Below are positions 24,169 through 36,815 of a stretch of DNA of 64,000 bases, one piece after another. The stretch is from NCBI GenBank assembly GCA_025716855.1, contig JAIXMQ010000078.1, positions 42,724 through 106,723 on the forward strand, given 5' to 3'. This stretch comes from Pilaira anomala (Eukaryota > Mucoromycota > Mucoromycetes > Mucorales > Mucoraceae). Numbering within the stretch: the first letter of the stretch is position 1; each line of letters starts with the position of its first letter. The translations under genes and the position numbers were made by a program. The notes beneath the pieces were generated by a model. It ran no database searches, was not told the DNA's origin, and worked only from the letters and a program-made list of their open reading frames with translations.

Positions 24169-26934
24169 TTTTTTGTAATTGTGTTTTTTTTTTATATAGC
24201 GAAGGCGGCCTCATAGTGTAGATACAAGAGAAAAAAGAGTGACAGCTTACCTTTATGAAGTAGAAAAACATCAATTACTTTGGAGTCAAACGGTGGATGA
24301 GTATATTGTATTAGCTACGCCTTCATTAGAAAGAAAACGACAAGAAACGATATTTGAATTAATTTATACCGAGGAAGATTTCTTAAGTAGTCTTAATTAT
24401 GTAATCAAGGTATAAAATGCATTCAATCGATATATATATATATATAAATTTACAAAAAAAAAAAAACTCTCTTTTATCCATAGATGTGGATTGAACCTTT
24501 AAAAAAAGAAGATATTATACCAAAAGAAAGAAGAGATGAATTCATCGACCAAGTATTTTCAAACTGGATTGAGATTCGAGACATCAGTCGAAAGCTCAGT
24601 GGAGCCCTTCGAGCACGACAACTTCAACATCCCATTGTATCGCATGTGAGCGATATCATGGAGACCCATGTGGCCCAATTTGAGCCCTTCCTCTACTACG
24701 GTGCACGTCAACACCGAGCCAAACATATCTTTGAACGCGAGCGGTACAAGAACATTCGATTTGCACTGTTTGCGGAAAGAACTGAACGAGATATCGCATC
24801 ACGTAAATTAGAATTAAATGGGTACTTGACCAAACCCACGACACGGTTAGGAAGGTACACGCTCTTGTTAGATAAGATTCAGGAACTTACAGCAGTGAAT
24901 CATCCGGATAAAGAACATATACCGTATATCATTCATGCGATCAAAGCGTTGCTACAAAAAGTCAATGTGGCGACGGGTGTGGCCAAGAATCGGTTTGATC
25001 TAGAGTTGATCCATGCGCATGTGTCGTTTCGGAATAAACGGGATAGGATGAATTTAAGGTTGTTGGAGAAGCATCGGGTGGTGATTAAACAAGGTGTGTT
25101 GAGGAAGTCGTCCAGTATGGAGTCGACGGCGTATCAGGTTATTTTGTTTGATCATTATTTGGTTACGGCGAAAGTGAAGGTGATTCATGCAGTAGAGCAT
25201 TATTCTATTCAAAAGCGGGTAATATAAGAGAAAGAGAGAAAAAAAAAACCCCCCCTTTTTTTTTATATAACTAAAATGTAATATCTTTAAAAGCCGATTC
25301 CTATTGAATTGTTAGGTGTGAATTTACCACCTGCAGAAAGTACAATCCAGACACCACGGTGTCCAGTGGCGGCACGTATAGGACCGGACCAGACAGTACC
25401 ACAAGAGACAAAACAAGGGTTACCCATCACATTCTATCATCAAGGAAGTAATGCGTATGATACATTTACATTGTATGCAGCGACCGAACTCGTACGTAAA
25501 TCATGGAACACAGCAATTCAAAATCAACGAGAAATAAAGTTTAAAAGAAAGCCAGTGTTTGATGTTGTGGATACAGTGAAACGATATGAATTCTTTGCAG
25601 AGATTGCAGTACATCATATGGTGATATTTGGTAAACATTTTTTTTTTTTTTAAGACACTCTAGAAATATTCTAATTTTTTTTTTTATTGATTGATTAAAA
25701 ACAGATCAAGGTCGTTCTTATATGTTGGCAACAGACGCAGGCGTCTATGTTGGACCTTATGGTTCGGTCAGTGGTATTCCACGTAAGATACTTCCGATTG
25801 ATCGAGTGACGAAAGTGCATGTATTTGAAGAATACCAGTTACTCCTTGTGTTAGCGGACCAAGTACTTTGGCAGTATCCGTTAGGTATCACGTTAAATGG
25901 ACAAGATCAACATTCGATCTTGAATTTTGGAAGAAAGATTCGACAGAATGTACCGTTCTTTCATGTAGGTGATTGTCTTGACCAGACGTTGATTTGTGTG
26001 CCTAGACAGTTTGGGGTTCGTGGAAGTGAAATTGATTTATTTGAACCGACCATGCCAAAGACGGAGATGAAAAAGAAGTCGTTGCTAGGAAGGTTGTCGA
26101 TTCGGTCGTCCACGACACTTTCTTTAACGAATACACAAGTGGTGCCTTTGAAACCTGTGTATAGTCCGTATGATGTTTGGGCAATTGATACGACCAAGTC
26201 GCTTATGTTGTTGACGACACCTATTGGTATTATTGCTATTGATATGAAGACAAAGAAGCCAGATGGTAAAAATATATATAGTAGATGTTCTGGTCTTTTT
26301 TTTATTTTTTTTTAAAATAATTTTTTTGTGTTGTTGTTGTTGTTGTTTTTTTTTTATAGCATTGTTAGATCCTTTAGATAAATATTTACAATTTATTACT
26401 AAATTTGAAAAGGTAGATACACAAATGACAATGAATCCATCTTTTAAAAGGATATCAGTATTTCCTGTGCCTGATGGAAATTACTTGGTTTGTTATAATA
26501 GTAAGTATCATTTGTTGTTTATAGATTTTTAAAAAAGACTTACATTATATATAAAGAGTACGCATTTTATATAGATAAAAAAGGTAGAAGAACAAAACAC
26601 AAGTTCAAGATTGAATGGGAAGGACATCCAACCTCTTTTGCTTATCATCATCCTCATGTGATTGCGTTTGAACACCATTTTATTGAAATTCGTAGTGTAA
26701 ATGATGTAAGGGATGAAATGAAATATATAGGGAGTGTAACATAAAATAATCGAACCCACGTTTTTTTTTTTAAAAAAATAGGGACATTTAGAACAAGTGA
26801 TTCAAGAAAAGAACGTTTATTGTTTACAAAATGGACATAAATCAAAAGAAAAGGTTATATTGGGTACAATGATGGATAAGTCGAATGCATTGTATCAACA
26901 TATATTTGAACTACAACCGATTCAAGCTTTATAA
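23063..26934 (+). CDS. Rho guanine nucleotide exchange factor, Rom2-like (DEP-DH-PH-CNH)
   Basis: Ten exons (23063-23351, 23443-23633, 23698-24099, 24200-24409, 24484-25218, 25294-25630, 25705-26265, 26360-26500, 26575-26705, 26782-26934) give 1049 aa. Rom1/Rom2 and fission yeast Rgf proteins activate Rho1 for cell-wall glucan synthesis. After a Ser/Gln/Pro-rich N-terminus comes a DEP-like segment (YEFKRRIILSDRIKNGIEYH ... DGKEAV). The DH domain starts at RQETIFELIYTEEDFLSSL and has the conserved NGYLTKPTTRLGRYTLLL. A PH region follows (IKQGVLRKSS ... VILFDHYLVTAK). The C-terminal CNH domain runs from about YVGPYG through VCYN and SFAYHHPHVIAFEHHFIEI. Motifs of an active DH domain are intact. 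It is tandem with the TBC gene upstream and the golgin downstream, with 160 and 110 bp gaps. Confidence 0.93.
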
Positions 26935-27048
26935 ATTCTCCTTTTTTGATGATTTTTTTTTTTTTTTTAATATATAAATATGTTGTGTGTGTGTGCGTTG
27001 TAATTATACCCTTTTCTTCTTCTTCTTCTTCTTTGTGAAAAAATTAAA

Positions 27049-28189
27049 ATGGTGAAACCAAAACAATTATCAAATAATAAAAAAGTATTACAAGACCAAG
27101 TAGTTCGATTAAATAATGAAATAGAAGAGTTACGACTTGAACGTGAAGAGTCTAAAAAGAATGTACTTCACTTTATGCAAGAAGCGGATGGGACTCGAAA
27201 GGAACTTGAAAAGACACAAGCTTTACTTGATGAGTTAAGTTCATGTCAGATGGGCTTACAATCACCACCACCTGAACAACAAGACAGTAAACCAAAGATA
27301 TCTGAGTTGATTTCTAAACTTTCAGTACTTGACGATAGTAAATTAAATGAATTATTTCAGTTACTAGAGCAACCGGATCTAAAGCAACAATTGGAAGAAA
27401 CGAAACATCAAGTTAAAGTACAGATCATGGAAAATTTAGCGTTACAGGAAGAATTGGAACAAACGAAACAAGAATACAAGGCCACACGTGCTGCTTTACA
27501 GATTGAAAATGAACGGGCTGAAATCATTGAAAAGAGGTGGAAAGAATCTGAAAGTAGCCTGGAACATGCTGAATCTATCATACAATCTTTAAATCAAGAT
27601 TTAAATTATTTAAGACAACAACAACAACAACAAGAATGTAATACAACAACATTGTTGGATAAAAGTTTACCCAATATTTTGGAAAATCAAACGTTAGAAC
27701 AATTGAATTTAACTTTGATTGATCTAGAAGAAAAACAAGTTGAATTGAAAGGATGGAAAGAAAAGTATTCAAGTCTATTTGAAAATTTTGTAAGTTAGGA
27801 TAATTGGATTGAAGGGCTTATTGTTTATGGTGTTTTGGGCTAATTGAATAAGATACTTTAGACACACATGGAAAATAAACAAACGGAATTAGAAGCCTTG
27901 AAAGTTAGGGAAAATCATCTGAAGACAGTGAATAAGACGTTAAGAGATGAAATACGAAAAGTGAATAAAGTTCAAGAAGAAACTGTCAATATAGAATACC
28001 TTCGTAATGTGATGATTAAGTTTTTAGAAAAAAGACAGACACGAGTAAGTTTAAATTGCAGTTTATACACATATATACTAATTTCTTAAAAAAAAGGCTC
28101 AATTGGTGCCAATATTATCTACTTTATTACAATGTTCTCATGATGAAAGAGTTCGACTAAGCAAACTTATTAGAAATAAAATCACATGA
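27049..28189 (+). CDS. IMH1: GRIP-domain golgin (Imh1-like)
   Basis: Exons 27049-27789, 27862-28044 and 28097-28189 give 338 aa. Nearly the whole protein is predicted coiled coil, with repeated Leu/Glu/Lys heptads. The last about 50 aa form a GRIP domain (NIEYLRNVMIKFLEKR, then QLVPILSTLLQCS), including the tyrosine needed for binding Arl1-GTP at the trans-Golgi. GRIP golgins tether vesicles arriving from endosomes, the same step served by the GARP subunit VPS54 at 2-5.6 kb. This protein is much shorter than yeast Imh1 (about 900 aa). The final exon ends 22 bp from the stop of the convergent acyltransferase gene. Confidence 0.9.
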
Positions 28190-28211
28190 AATTTTATTTA
28201 TATTTTTTATT

Positions 28212-30029
28212 TTAACCCTCAAAACACCATTCATATTGTTTAGCTAAAGCCTTTTTCTTGGATCTTAATTTAGAGACTTCACCAAACTGTCTTACACGTT
28301 GACGTAAAGCCAACCAGACAATATGAATATCATCATTTGTAGATTTATAAGTAGTGATCATCTTTCGAACACGGACCAAATTTTCATTTCTTAATTTCTT
28401 GAGTTCCAAAATCCGTTCCTTTCTACGCCACATACCTCTACCCAACACCACCGCATCAAACAATCGCCAACGACCTTGTAAATCTTTAAAGTTTTCATAT
28501 CTTTCATCAATCGAGACCACATGATACCAAGTAAAGACACCTAGAGTAGCTAAAGCGATAAAGAAACCTAAAAAGGTACCACCGAATAAAGCGAGCCATG
28601 CCCAGATAAAAGCAATGCAATAGATCACCGGAACAAGGGCCATACCGAAAAAGATCTTGTTCTGTGCTCGTACTTCTTCATAGATTTCAAATCTACCTGC
28701 AAAGTAGCCAGCCACATAGAGAGGTAGATGAGCCACAAGACCCGGTAAAAATAATGGAAGATCGATGAGGGAAGAGAGTGTACGACGTAGTAATTGGACC
28801 GTGGTCGAGATCGCAGTGATGTTCTTTTGGTTGTATTTGGCGATTTGAGTATCTTTTAGCATAAGTGATTCTAGTTCTAATTTATATATGACTAGACTCT
28901 TTTGAAGTTTGGCGATTTCTACGTCTTGTTCACCGAGTGTAGTCATGGCATGAATTAAGCTATTTAATTTAGTTTTTTTTTTTTTAAAAAAAAAAAAAAA
29001 TTCATGTGTGTATATGTATATATATATTTACCTCTGTGTGATAGGTATATAATCTTTCATTAACCCATTTTCACCAGGAAATAATAACCATCTTGCCATA
29101 TCAGCAGCATACTTTGTATTCCAATCAGGCGCATTCACTGTTAATTTTTCTATGGCAAGTTCCGTCATTCTTGTTAATTGTTTAGCCGCTGATTTGGGGT
29201 CTTCTAAATACAATGGAATTAAGGGCTCCACAGAAATTGGCTTACCAAATCTTAAAACACAAATGATTGTTTGTTATTTCTAACTCAATGTTTTTTTCAT
29301 GTTTTTTTTAAAAAAAAAAAACTTACTTTACAATCACTACACTACGATATTTTGATTTATCTGGATAGACAATACCTACAGGTACAATAGGAGCGTATTT
29401 TTGATTTCCTTCTTCATAATTCATTTTTGCATATTCTAAAGCAGCCTATAAAATATATATGAATATTTTTTTTGACAAAAGAGGAATTTTTACATGTATT
29501 AAAAAAAACTTACAAAACTTGTACCATCTTTAAAAGTACCTAATCTGGGTAATGTATGACTGGTTCCTTCAGGAAAGACAGCGACGGCTTCACCTAATTT
29601 TAATACATCAAAAGTTGAAGCATATAATTTAGCATTATTCTTTGTGGTTCTGTCGACAGGTACTACACCACAATCACGCAAAAAGCGAGCAGCGTAGGGT
29701 GATTTAAACATGGTGTCTTTTGCCCAATAATGAAGTCGTCTTTTGTTTGGGAATGTGACTGAAAGTACGGCAGGGTCAATAATCATATTATGATGAGTGG
29801 CAGCACTAAAATAAATAAATAAAAATGGAAGGGGGGGGGGTGGTGGTGATGAGTTGAATGAAGGGTTTTTTTTTTTTTTTTTTTTATGAAATGATAGTTT
29901 TTACATGATGAAGGGTTCGGTTGCTGGTGGAATATTTTCAGTATCTTCTAGTTTGATATCGGAAAAGAATGACCATAAGGCACTTCTTGATATTAAGCAA
30001 ACTAACTCATGAGAGTTTCCAAATGGCAT
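28212..30029 (-). CDS. Glycerol-3-phosphate/DHAP acyltransferase (Sct1/Gpt2 family)
   Basis: Exons 30029-29905, 29805-29514, 29445-29327, 29250-29032 and 28959-28212 give 500 aa. The enzyme makes lysophosphatidate in the ER, the first step of glycerolipid synthesis. PlsC motifs are present: HHNMIID (the HX4D catalytic pair), a GVVPVDR-type substrate motif, FPEGTSH, and VPVGIVYP followed by FGKPI. The C-terminal exon has membrane segments (LIDLPLFLPGLVAHLPLYVAG; FFGMALVPVIYCIAFIWAWL; TFLGFFIALATLGVFTWY) and a basic tail. It is shorter than yeast Sct1/Gpt2 (about 750 aa), mainly because the long C-terminal tail is absent. The start lies only a few tens of residues before the HX4D motif, so an unseen upstream exon is possible. 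Confidence 0.88.
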
Positions 30030-32493
30030 TTTATATGTAAGAGTTTTATATATATATAAAAAAACAACTGGGGAAGAAGAAGAAGAAGAGAGAGAAAAGA
30101 AGAATTAAAACTCACATCAAAAGGGGAATAGAATCAGGGTGGGTTAAAATGAACATCAGTTTTTGGGGTATTTACTATTTTAATCACACGAGCACTTGAT
30201 ATATATCAGGAGAAATAGAATTATGTATGTATTTCTTGTTTTTAACATGTTTTTGAACCGAATCACCTGTTTTTTCTTTTTTTTATAAACTGATTTTTTT
30301 ATTTTTTGTTATATCTCTTCGTAATTAAAACATTCTTTCATTTATATGTAATAATATAAATATTTTTTTTAAATATGAACAATGTATTTAAATATCAAGT
30401 GCTACACAAAATGAATTTAAGAAGTTTGTGATACAAAGTTTCTTAATTAATCTAACATGTATTTTGAATGATCAACTTTCATATTTTTTTTTTTGTCTGT
30501 ATACACGAACTAGCATCGAAAGTGAGAGTGTATAATAAGCTGATTTTTACAGGCATTTAACACTCACCTGATATGTTTATTGGCTTCTTTTTTTCACATC
30601 AAAAATAAATCATTGAATCACTTTTCTTTAATTATATCTGTTCTTTATAGACAAGAGATTGTATTAAGAAATAAATAACTCTAAAACCTATATAAAACAT
30701 GTCAGTGGTAAGTCATATCAAAGCTGTAATAACTTTATCATAAAGATGTGATTTCATTGTCTAATAAATCTCAATACATAGCAGGCTTAAGACAGCAATA
30801 TGAGTAACAAACATAACTTGATGTATCGATCGTTGGAGCCCTTTTTTTAAAGCAATGATCGATTGTTGAGCAGATATTAAGCAAAATGGATATAATATAA
30901 GGCTTCATGTTATCGATAATTAAAGAGGTCTCTCCTTGTTTACTGCTACATACTGGGATTATTATGATGTAAGAAATCAGTTAACAAATCTAATAACTAT
31001 CACTTCTTGTTGTTACTCGCACATCATCATTATTGCTGTACTTTTGTTTTATCTTTTTCAAGGTCATCTTCAACTTCATTTTTTTTAGTAAGTTTAGAGT
31101 GTGAACAAGAGCGATCTGTAACCTCATCATGGGACGTCAAAAAGTAATATCGATATTAAAATAATTGATAACAGATTGTTTTCCAACGCACTTGTCATCA
31201 TTGATCTTTTTGTTTGATTGAAGAAATTTTTTTTAGAAATCGTACAGTGATCAGTGAGTGATAACAAGCAGATTTTATGATAATGATAAAGTACGGCCAC
31301 TATTTGAAAGGTATTTTCGCTTGTGAGTACCTTCGATACTCTTTTTTGTCTAAATGATTTAAAAAAATATTTGATATAACGTTTTAGTATACCATCAACT
31401 ACTCATTTTGAGTCGGCTCCAAAGTCTACGTCACTATCGTATCTATTCATTCAAATAAGTACACAAGTACTTTCTTCTCTCTCTCTTTTTTTTTTGGAGT
31501 TTCCAAAGTGATCCAAGTAGTCTTGTACTTTGAACTACAGAAATCAATTCAATCCTGCGTGGAATAGCATACAAAACCATACGGATACATCGAAGGAAGA
31601 GTGGGGGGGGGGGGGTACTTGTCAATGGGTTGGAGTTTGATGAATGTAAGAGCATCTCTAATGGTGGGGGGTTTTTTTTTCTATTTATTGAAAGGCATCC
31701 TTTACTGACCATTCATTGGAGGGTTTTATTCAAGAAGTGGTTATTTTTTTTTTTTCAACCATTGCGGAGAAAAAAACAAGACGCGACCCAATTTTTTTTT
31801 TTAAGGGCTTTATAAGCTGACCTACTAACTTTGCTCACTGATGGCCACCTCACCACGAATGGGCTCGGATGGAATATGCACTATACTAAAGTATCTGCAC
31901 AGAAAAGAGCATTTCCTATTGAGATTTATTAGACAATGATAAACGTTATTGGGTTTATATTATATCTATTACCACTGATAACATGCATCATGCAGAAGTT
32001 TCAAAGTTATTTATAGCTTGATACAATCTCTTGTCTAAATAATGAGAGTACGTGGTTGAGGAAGAGGTTAAGATGAAAAAAAAAAGATAAAGAAAAAGAA
32101 AGAAAAGAGAAGATAAAAAAGAAAGGGAGAGAAGAAAAAAAAAAAGGTAAATCTTAAAAAACCACCTGGGCGTTCAAAACCTAATGTGACGAGGTCTCGT
32201 TTCTCTTTATCAATGTACATGTTATTCACTTCTGATATTTGATTGGCTGCAAAACGGGGACAGACAGGAGAAGTAGTTTCAATGGCTTTTCGAAACTTAG
32301 TTCGGAACGCCTAAAAAAAGTGATTTATTTAAGGAAAAAATTAAACATCATCCACCACCAAATCACACAGCTTTTTTTTATAGAGAAGAAACAAGCACTT
32401 TCGAGACTACTATTGCATTACAGTAGCAAATCTATTACACCACATTACGTGTTTACTGACCCTACTTGGTCTTTTTGATAAGGCATTGTAGAC
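30030..32493. other. Gene-poor region upstream of the acyltransferase
   Basis: About 2.5 kb of AT-rich DNA. Short open frames at 31443-31815 lie over G and T runs (G run 31602-31613) and show no family features. The purine-rich stretch 32070-32150 is low complexity. I see no splice-linked coding series, no rRNA or tRNA, and no clear transposon gene. Confidence 0.45.
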
Positions 32494-34022
32494 ATGATTT
32501 TTTTGTTGTAGCGAAAAAAAACTTTAAGCCAATCAAATCATCGGAAAAGGGGGGGAAAGTGTATTTTTACGCAAAAATCAGCCAGTCCCCCCCTATGGAT
32601 TTTTTCAAAATTCAGAAATATCCATACATTTTTACATTAAAAAGATTTTAAAGCTTGGCTTTTTAACGATATATGTAGAATTTTACGCTCTATTCAATGA
32701 TAAAAAAATCAAAGTATAATGGTAAGAAAGATTAATATTTATTGCGAGAAAGCGATATACAGTTTCTGTTAGGGCAAGTATATTTTCTACATACAAAATA
32801 ATAATTCTAAATCAATAGAAAGATGCGCCTTCAAATTCTGCATCGATTGTATATTATATAGTAAAATAGAATAGGTGAAATAAAAGACTTTAATTTGAAA
32901 AGAAAGAAATTTGGACCCAAATCTCAATTTTTAGGTCCAAAAACAGGAAAAAAACCAAATCAGGATACAGACGTATTTTGTTAGACAATGTTATATTCCA
33001 AAGATGTAGAATTTAAAAACTAAAATTTCTGTGCATTTAGATTTATTATCTTGTATATAAAAAATATACATGTCCTAATAGAATCTGTGCTTTTTCGCAA
33101 TGACTATTAAACTTTATAATTATGTTACTTTTATTTTTACACCATTCGAAAGGGCGTCAAATTCTACCTTAGACATCAATAAAAAGCTAAACTTTAAAAC
33201 CATTTAAATACAAAGATATATCTGCGTTTCTAATTTTTTATTTTTTTTTAAGCTGTGAAAAAAATTACGTATTTTAGAAAATTTTGCTAGTCCCCCCCTA
33301 TGGATTTTTTCAACATTCAGAAATGTAGATATATATTGGTATCGAAAAGATTTTAAAGCTTGGCGCTTTAACAATATATGTAGAATTCGACGCTCTTTTC
33401 AATGATGTAAAAATTAAAGTAAAATAATTACAAATATTAATGGTTATTGTGATAAAACGGTTTACAGTTTTTGTTAGGGCAAGTATATTTTCTGGTTCCA
33501 ATAATATAAATCAAATCATATAGAAAGATGCGCCTTCAAATTATGCACTTTCTGTATATCATATTGTTTAATAAAATAGTTGATTTAGAGGGACTTTACT
33601 TTGACAAGAAGGTATTTTTGGTCAAAATTTTGATTTCTATGACCGAAAAACGAGGTGTGTGTAGACCATGCTACATGCACTCTCCATTTGTAGTGCATGT
33701 AAGAAAAACAGTTTTTGTTAGAAAAAGTATATTTTTTACATATAAAAAGATACATCTTTATATACAATCATCTGCCCATATAAATTTAAAATTTTCTGGA
33801 CATAGTATTGTATAATAAAATAGTTAATACTGAAGGACTTTACTTTGACATGAAAGGTTTTCTGGGCCTAAATATGTGGTGTGTATAGATACTAAAGTGG
33901 TGCGTCTAGTTTATATGAGGCGCGCTTATTAGCTTATTTTTGCCTACAAATATATATATTTTTCCCCCTTTTCCGATGATTTGATTGGCTCAATGTTTTT
34001 TCGCTATAATAAAAAAATCACC
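32494..34022. repeat. Foldback repeat element, copy 1
   Basis: The ends are inverted repeats of about 55-60 bp. The left end reads GTAGCGAAAAA ... AGCCAATCAAATCATCGG (32508-32545); its reverse complement occurs at about 33972-34012 on the right. Inside, modules of about 300-350 bp alternate in orientation. CCCCCCTATGGATTTTTTCAA recurs at about 32586 and 33292 (single-base differences), and the module at 32570-32860 is found inverted at about 33055-33270. It has no transposase-like ORF, so it looks like a non-autonomous element or a nested set of them. Copy 2 follows 0.7 kb away. Confidence 0.75.
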
Positions 34023-34246
34023 TTACATTAAAAGTGAGAGAGGCAGATTTAACTATATTACCTTGGCATATTGGCCACCAAAAGTTTTAATGCAATTGTA
34101 TAGTTAGTTAAACTGATATGGCTGCTTTATTTTTGCTTAAGCAAAATTGCATGTCCTCAAGCATAAAGAAAATTAACAATTATAGCAATGTACATAACTT
34201 GTGAATGGTATTTATAAAAATCTAGTGAATGATATTTAATAAGACT

Positions 34247-34277
<31 letters not shown>

Positions 34278-34764
34278 ATTACAAATAAACTCGAGAAACA
34301 CTCTGAAATAAAATGGCAAAATGTGGTTCATTGTACACTTTTATTAGGAATTAATGGCAACTAACTATATTGGAGGAAAATTCCGTTCAAAGACAAAACA
34401 AATGATTTATGATTGTACAGAATAAAAATACAGAATAAAAAAATAAAAACTAGTAAAAAAAATAGCTTGAATAAAAGAACCAACTTGCGTTTAATTGAAA
34501 ATACAAGAAAAGAAAAAGGGGTGATATTGATACACAAAGGATTAGATTACATAACAATTCTTTTTATAAATAAACAAGTTATACTTACACTCTAAATGCA
34601 CCTTGTTGGGGGAGATCAGTGATAGCTGTTCGGGAAAGTTTATTTTTATTGTTACTGTTATTGCTGCTGAACAGCGATAGACTTAACAGAGTCAACTACT
34701 GGGGAAGAGCAAATGTTATGAGAGCTAAAGCCTTATAAACTTTCAATCAATCCCAAAAAAAAAA
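34023..34764. other. Spacer between the two foldback repeats
   Basis: AT-rich DNA with a TA repeat near 34252-34279. A lysine-rich open frame at 34413-34595 has no recognisable features. No gene is supported. Confidence 0.4.
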
Positions 34765-36587
34765 GGTTTTTTTCTTTGTTACATCGAAAAAAAAAGTGAG
34801 CCAATCAAATCATTGGAAAAGGGGATAAAGTATATTTTTAGACAAAAATCAGCAGGTCCCCCCCTTTGATTTTTTTCGAAAATTAGAAATATGTATACAT
34901 CTTGACATTGAAAAGGTTTCAAATTTTGGCTTTTTAATGATATATGTAAAATTTGACGCTCTTTTCAATGATACAAAAAGCAAAGTAAAATAGTAATAAA
35001 TATTTATAGGTATTATGAAAAAACGATATACTGTTTCTGTTAGGGCAAGTATATTTTCTACATACAAAATAATAATTCTAAATCAATAGAAAGATGCGCC
35101 TTCAAATTCTGTATCGATTGTATATTATATAGTAAAATAGAATAGGTAAAATAAAAGACTTTAATTTGAAACGAAAGAAATTTGGACCCAAATCTCAATT
35201 TTTAGGTCCAAAAACAGGAAAAAAACCAAATCAGGATACAGACGTATTTTGTTAAACAATGTTATATTCCAAAGATGTAGAATTTAAAAACTAAGATTTC
35301 TGTGCATTTAGATTTATTATCTTGTATATAAAAAATATACATGTCCTAATAGAAGCTGTGCTTTTTCGCAATGACTATTAGACTTTATAAATATGCTACT
35401 TTGATTTTTACACCATTCGAAAGAGCGTCAAATTGTACCTTAGACATCAATAAAAAGCTAAACTTTAAAACCATTTAAATACAAAGATATATCTGCATTT
35501 CTAATTTTTATTTTTTTTTAAGCTGTGAAAAAAATTCCATTTTTTAGAAAAATTTGCTAGTCCCCCCCTATGGATTTTTTCAAAAATCAGAAAGGTAGAT
35601 ATATCTTTACATTAAAATGGGTTTAACGCTTGTTCTTTTAACGGTAAATACAGAATTTTGCACTCTTTCGAATGATGTAAAAATCAAAATAAAATAATTA
35701 TAAATATTAATGGTTATTGTGATAAAACGGTTTACAGTTTTTGTTAGGGCAAGTATATTTTCTGTTTCCAATGATATAAATCAAATCATATAGAAAGATG
35801 CGCCTTCAAATTCTGCACTTTCTGTATATCATATTGTTTAATGAAATAGTTGATTTAGAGGAACGTTACTTTGACAAGAAAGTATTTTTTGTCAAAATTT
35901 TGATTTCTGGGACCGAAAAACGAGGTGTATATAGACCATGCTACATGCACTCTCCATTTGTAGTGCATGTAAGGAAAACAGTTTTTGTTAGAAAAAGTAT
36001 ATTTTTTACATATAAAAATAAACATCTTTATATACAATCATCTGCCCATATAAATTTAGAATTTTCTGGATATAGTATTGTATAAAAAAATAGTTAATAT
36101 CAAAGGACTTTACTTTGACATGAAAGGTTTTCTGGGCCTAAATATGTGGTGTGTATAGATACTAAAGTAGTGTATGTAGTTTTTATGAGGTCCGCCTAGT
36201 CATCCTAAATTAACTAAACACAGCCTAAATTTTAAGCCCTAGAAATCTTTCATGTCAAAGTAAAATCCCTAAGACTATTTCATTAAACAATATGATATAC
36301 AGAAAATGCAGAATTTGAAGCCGTATCTTTCTAAATAATTTGATTTCTATTATTGGAACCAGAAAATATACTTGTCCTGACAATAACTGTATATCGTTTT
36401 CTTACAATAACCATTAATCTTAATTATTATTTTACTTTGATTGTTACATCATGTACAAGAGCAACAAATTCTACATATATCATCAAAATACTAAATTTAA
36501 AAAGGTACATACTTTATGCCAAGATATATTCACATTTCTAATTTTTGTAAAAAAAAAAGCAAAGGTTGGGACCTGCTAATTTTTGCC
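34765..36587. repeat. Foldback repeat element, copy 2, with inverted right arm
   Basis: Bases 34790-36190 repeat copy 1 in direct orientation, with mostly single-base differences. The right end differs from copy 1: 36230-36587 is an inverted copy of the left-arm module. For example, GACAAAAATCAGCAGGTCCC (34841-34860) pairs with the reverse complement of GGGACCTGCTAATTTTTGCC (36568-36587). The element could therefore fold into a hairpin with arms of about 300 bp. No protein gene is encoded. Confidence 0.75.
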
Positions 36588-36768
36588 GTTATTAACACTA
36601 TCTATTTTTCTTTTAGTTGACAGTAATGCGCTAACGCCTAATTGTTACTGGAGGTCATATTAAACCACTCAACCAAGAAACATTATAGTGTGTGCAACCA
36701 TATTTTTCACGTGAATAAAAAAAAACCCATATCCCACGCAATAATTTTTCGTCTTCTATCGTTTTCTT

Positions 36769-36811
<43 letters not shown>

Positions 36812-36815
36812 CAAC

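Noticed and set aside
31443..31815. Two short ORFs on opposite strands
   Set aside because: They span G and T runs, have no family motifs and no linked exons.
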